Assembly: GCA_025356395.1 (NCBI GenBank)
Contig: JANXTA010000122.1
Span: 33,499-97,498 of the forward strand
DNA length: 64,000 nt
Reading direction: 5' to 3'
From: Betaproteobacteria bacterium
GTDB lineage: Bacteria > Pseudomonadota > Gammaproteobacteria > Burkholderiales > Burkholderiaceae_D
Translations under genes and position numbers: made by a program
Notes under the pieces: model-generated
Database searches by the model: none
The model's input: only the letters and a program-made list of their open reading frames with translations
What the model was told of the DNA's origin: nothing
Shown: piece after piece, positions 62,080-64,000 of the stretch
Numbering within the stretch: the first letter of the stretch is position 1
Layout: every line of letters starts with the position of its first letter

Positions 62080-63131
62080 CAGCCGACCGTCTTCGTGTCG
62101 ACGTCGCGTTCGAGCACGCCCTGCACGATCCACCTAGGTCGGCCACGCACCTCTTCGTAGATGCGACCGATGTATTCGCCCAGCAGGCCGATTCCGAGCA
62201 GCGTCACGCCGATCAGGAAGAAGGCGATGCCGAACAGCGTGAACAGCCCTTCGGCTTCCGGCCCGACGAAGATACGTCGCAACGCCAGCCAGACCACCAG
62301 CACCGCGGATGCCACGGACAGGATCGCGCCGAACAACGAAAAGGCCTGCAGCGGCACTACCGAGAAGCCGGTGACGAGGTCGAAGTTGAGGCGGATCAGC
62401 GCGTACAGCGAGTACTTCGATTCACCCGCGGCGCGCTCGGCGTGCGTGACCTCGATCTCGACCGGGTTGTTCGCGAAGGTGTAGGCCAGAGCCGGAATGA
62501 ACGTGTTGATCTCGCGGCACTGGTTGATGGTCTCGACGATGCGGCGGTCGTAGGCGCGCAGCATGCAGCCCTGGTCGGTCATCGTGATGTGCGTGATGCG
62601 CTCGCGGATGCGGTTCATCGCGCGCGACGCGGCCTTGCGCCACGCCGAGTCCTTGCGCGCCTGGCGGATCGTGCCGACATAGTCGTGGCCGGCCCGCATC
62701 GCGTCGATCAGCTTGACGATCTCTTCGGGCGGGTTCTGCAAGTCCGCGTCAAGCGTGACGATGCACTGGCCGCGCACCCGTTCGAAGCCCGCCATGATGG
62801 CCGCGTGCTGGCCGTAGTTGGCGTTGAACAGCACGACACGCGTGACGTCGGGCCGCAGTCGGAACTGGTCCGACAGGATGGCTGCCGAACGGTCGCGGCT
62901 GCCGTCGTTGACGAAGATGATCTCGTAGCGGATGCCGCGCGACGCGGCGATCGCGTCGAGCGATGGATAGAGACGTGCGAAGAGCTGGTGCAGCCCGGCC
63001 TCTTCGTTGTAAACGGGCACGACCACCGAGACATCGATGCTCAGCACATCGGGCAGCACTTGGGCCGATCGGTCCGCGAGCTCGCCGGGACGTGATGCGC
63101 GCGGCCATTCGACCTGTTCGACGATGCTCAT
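62079..63131 (-). CDS. arnC: Undecaprenyl-phosphate 4-deoxy-4-formamido-L-arabinose transferase
   Basis: A 350-residue GT2 enzyme that loads the formamido-arabinose onto the lipid carrier. The cytoplasmic GT-A domain has VSVVVPVYNEEAGLHQLF, FVNDGSRDRS and the metal motif TLDADLQNPPEEI. Two C-terminal membrane helices (AFSLFGAILSVASAVLVVWLAL; LFTLFGIAFFLIGVTLLGIGLLGEYIGR) end with YEEVRGRPRWIV. It overlaps arnB (63128) and the formyltransferase, so translation is coupled through the operon. Confidence 0.94.
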   Translation of the reverse strand: MSIVEQVEWPRASRPGELADRSAQVLPDVLSIDVSVVVPVYNEEAGLHQLFARLYPSLDAIAASRGIRYEIIFVNDGSRDRSAAILSDQFRLRPDVTRVVLFNANYGQHAAIMAGFERVRGQCIVTLDADLQNPPEEIVKLIDAMRAGHDYVGTIRQARKDSAWRKAASRAMNRIRERITHITMTDQGCMLRAYDRRIVETINQCREINTFIPALAYTFANNPVEIEVTHAERAAGESKYSLYALIRLNFDLVTGFSVVPLQAFSLFGAILSVASAVLVVWLALRRIFVGPEAEGLFTLFGIAFFLIGVTLLGIGLLGEYIGRIYEEVRGRPRWIVQGVLERDVDTKTVG

Positions 63132-63934
63132 CCGCGCAACGCCGCTTGCAAGCTGTCGACCACACGCTCGACATCGCCGTTCGTCATCGTCGGGAACAAC
63201 GGCAGCGTGAGTGTGTTGCGACCGGCGTATTCGGCATGCGGAAAGTCGCCTTCTTTCCAGCCGAGGCGGCGATAGAGCGCGAACAGATGCAGCGCCGGAT
63301 AGTGGACGCCGGTGCCGACGCCGCGATCGGCGAGTGCGGCCATCACGCCCGCGCGCTTCATGCCGCGCTTCGCGAGATGCGCCTCGGGCAGGATCACCTG
63401 GAACATGTGCCAGTTGCTCTGCGTGAAGTCGGCGACCGGCAGGCGGCAATCGATGTCGTTCAGGAACGCGGCATCGAAGCAGTCGAAGTAGTGACGGGCG
63501 AGCGCACGGCGCGTCTGCGTGAACGACTCGAGATGCGGTAGCTGCCCGAGGCCGACGCGGGCGGCGACGTCGGTGAGGTTGTACTTGCCGCCGACCCGCT
63601 CGACCTCCATGCCATCGAGTCCCGAGCGCACGACGCCTTGCAGCCGGTACTGCTCGGCGAGCTTCGCCTCGTCCTCGTCGTTCAGTACGAGGCATCCGCC
63701 TTCGATGGTCGTGATGTTCTTGTTCGCGTGGAAACTGAACGAGACGAAGTCGCCGGTCGAGCCGATGGTCTTGCCATCCCAATTGCTGCCGAAGCTCTGC
63801 GCCGCGTCCTCGACGACGCGCAGCCGGTGCCTGCCGGCAATCTCAGCAGGGTCCAGGTCCGGGTGCGCGACGGAGTGCGTGTAGTCCCAGGTGCCGACGT
63901 CCGTGCCTGCGACAGGTAGACATGCATGATGGTC
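63128..63934 (-). CDS. arnB: UDP-4-amino-4-deoxy-L-arabinose aminotransferase, 5' part lost
   Basis: The C-terminal about 260 residues of an ArnB/DegT-type PLP aminotransferase. RLRVVEDAAQSFGSNWDGKTIGSTGDF, the PLP lysine in FSFHANKNITTIEGGC, YNLTDVAARVGLGQL and the HMFQVIL and GVHYPALHLFALY segments match the family. Upstream of about 63880 the match becomes poor, an in-frame TGA occurs at 63935-63937, and the window ends in a CT repeat, so about 110-130 N-terminal residues are missing. Whether this is a real truncation or a bad contig end cannot be told. First gene of the arn operon. Confidence 0.8.
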   Translation of the reverse strand, partial: DHHACLPVAGTDVGTWDYTHSVAHPDLDPAEIAGRHRLRVVEDAAQSFGSNWDGKTIGSTGDFVSFSFHANKNITTIEGGCLVLNDEDEAKLAEQYRLQGVVRSGLDGMEVERVGGKYNLTDVAARVGLGQLPHLESFTQTRRALARHYFDCFDAAFLNDIDCRLPVADFTQSNWHMFQVILPEAHLAKRGMKRAGVMAALADRGVGTGVHYPALHLFALYRRLGWKEGDFPHAEYAGRNTLTLPLFPTMTNGDVERVVDSLQAALRG

Positions 63935-63967
63935 TCAGTAGGTCGACTGTTATCATGAGGTACATAA

Positions 63968-64000
<33 letters not shown>

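Overview
The window looks like part of a high-GC betaproteobacterial (Burkholderiales-type) chromosome. The evidence is gene order: leuC-leuD-leuB-asd-fimV-truA-trpF-trpB-trpA-accD (5.8-18.0 kb), then smr-...-trxB/ftsK-lolA (22.0-28.5 kb) and rarA-...-serS (39.9-46.5 kb), are blocks familiar from that group. I cannot name a genus. I see no rRNA, tRNA, CRISPR array, IS element or prophage.

Layout. 0-5.6 kb: an NHL-repeat protein cut by the window edge, a large beta-propeller/amidohydrolase lipoprotein, a putative glycosyltransferase and a chalcone-isomerase-like periplasmic protein. 5.8-18.0 kb: leucine biosynthesis, aspartate-semialdehyde dehydrogenase, the FimV polar/pilus protein, the tRNA pseudouridine synthase TruA, tryptophan synthesis and acetyl-CoA carboxylase beta, with stop/start overlaps at leuC/leuD, truA/trpF and trpB/trpA. 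18.0-22.0 kb: an accessory stretch with a decayed antitoxin/PIN-toxin pair, small hypotheticals and remnants of GNAT and VOC genes. 22.0-28.5 kb: Smr protein, a PEP-CTERM-like exported protein, TrxB, FtsK, a MntA/HepT pair with a broken toxin, and LolA. 28.5-39.9 kb: an accessory block between lolA and rarA holding a decayed methyltransferase, fatty-acid CoA enzymes, OsmC, a DUF1801-type gene frameshifted at a 7-bp tandem repeat, a phosphodiesterase lipoprotein, a VOC/GNAT/phosphoesterase/GNAT cluster and a CYTH-CHAD protein. 39.9-49.6 kb: rarA, a run of pseudogenes, a PLP lyase, serS, metC and rmuC. 49.6-56.6 kb: a tight three-gene operon (haem-binding HAMP membrane sensor, TIR protein, SLOG-transmembrane protein) followed by moeA, mobA and a PIN-PhoH ATPase. 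57-64 kb: bcp, a Tyr/Gly-rich exported protein, and an arn-type lipid A aminoarabinose locus in which the two halves of ArnA are separate genes with a TMEM175-type channel gene between them.

Two themes stand out. First, the TIR + SLOG-transmembrane pair resembles the signal-and-effector logic of Thoeris-like and other NAD-nucleotide defence systems, here joined to a c-type haem membrane sensor. It is the best candidate for an undescribed system in the window. Second, at least nine accessory genes are broken by in-frame stops, frameshifts or deletions while every conserved housekeeping gene is open. In both toxin-antitoxin pairs the antitoxin is intact and the toxin is dead. This argues for genuine decay of accessory DNA rather than random sequencing error.
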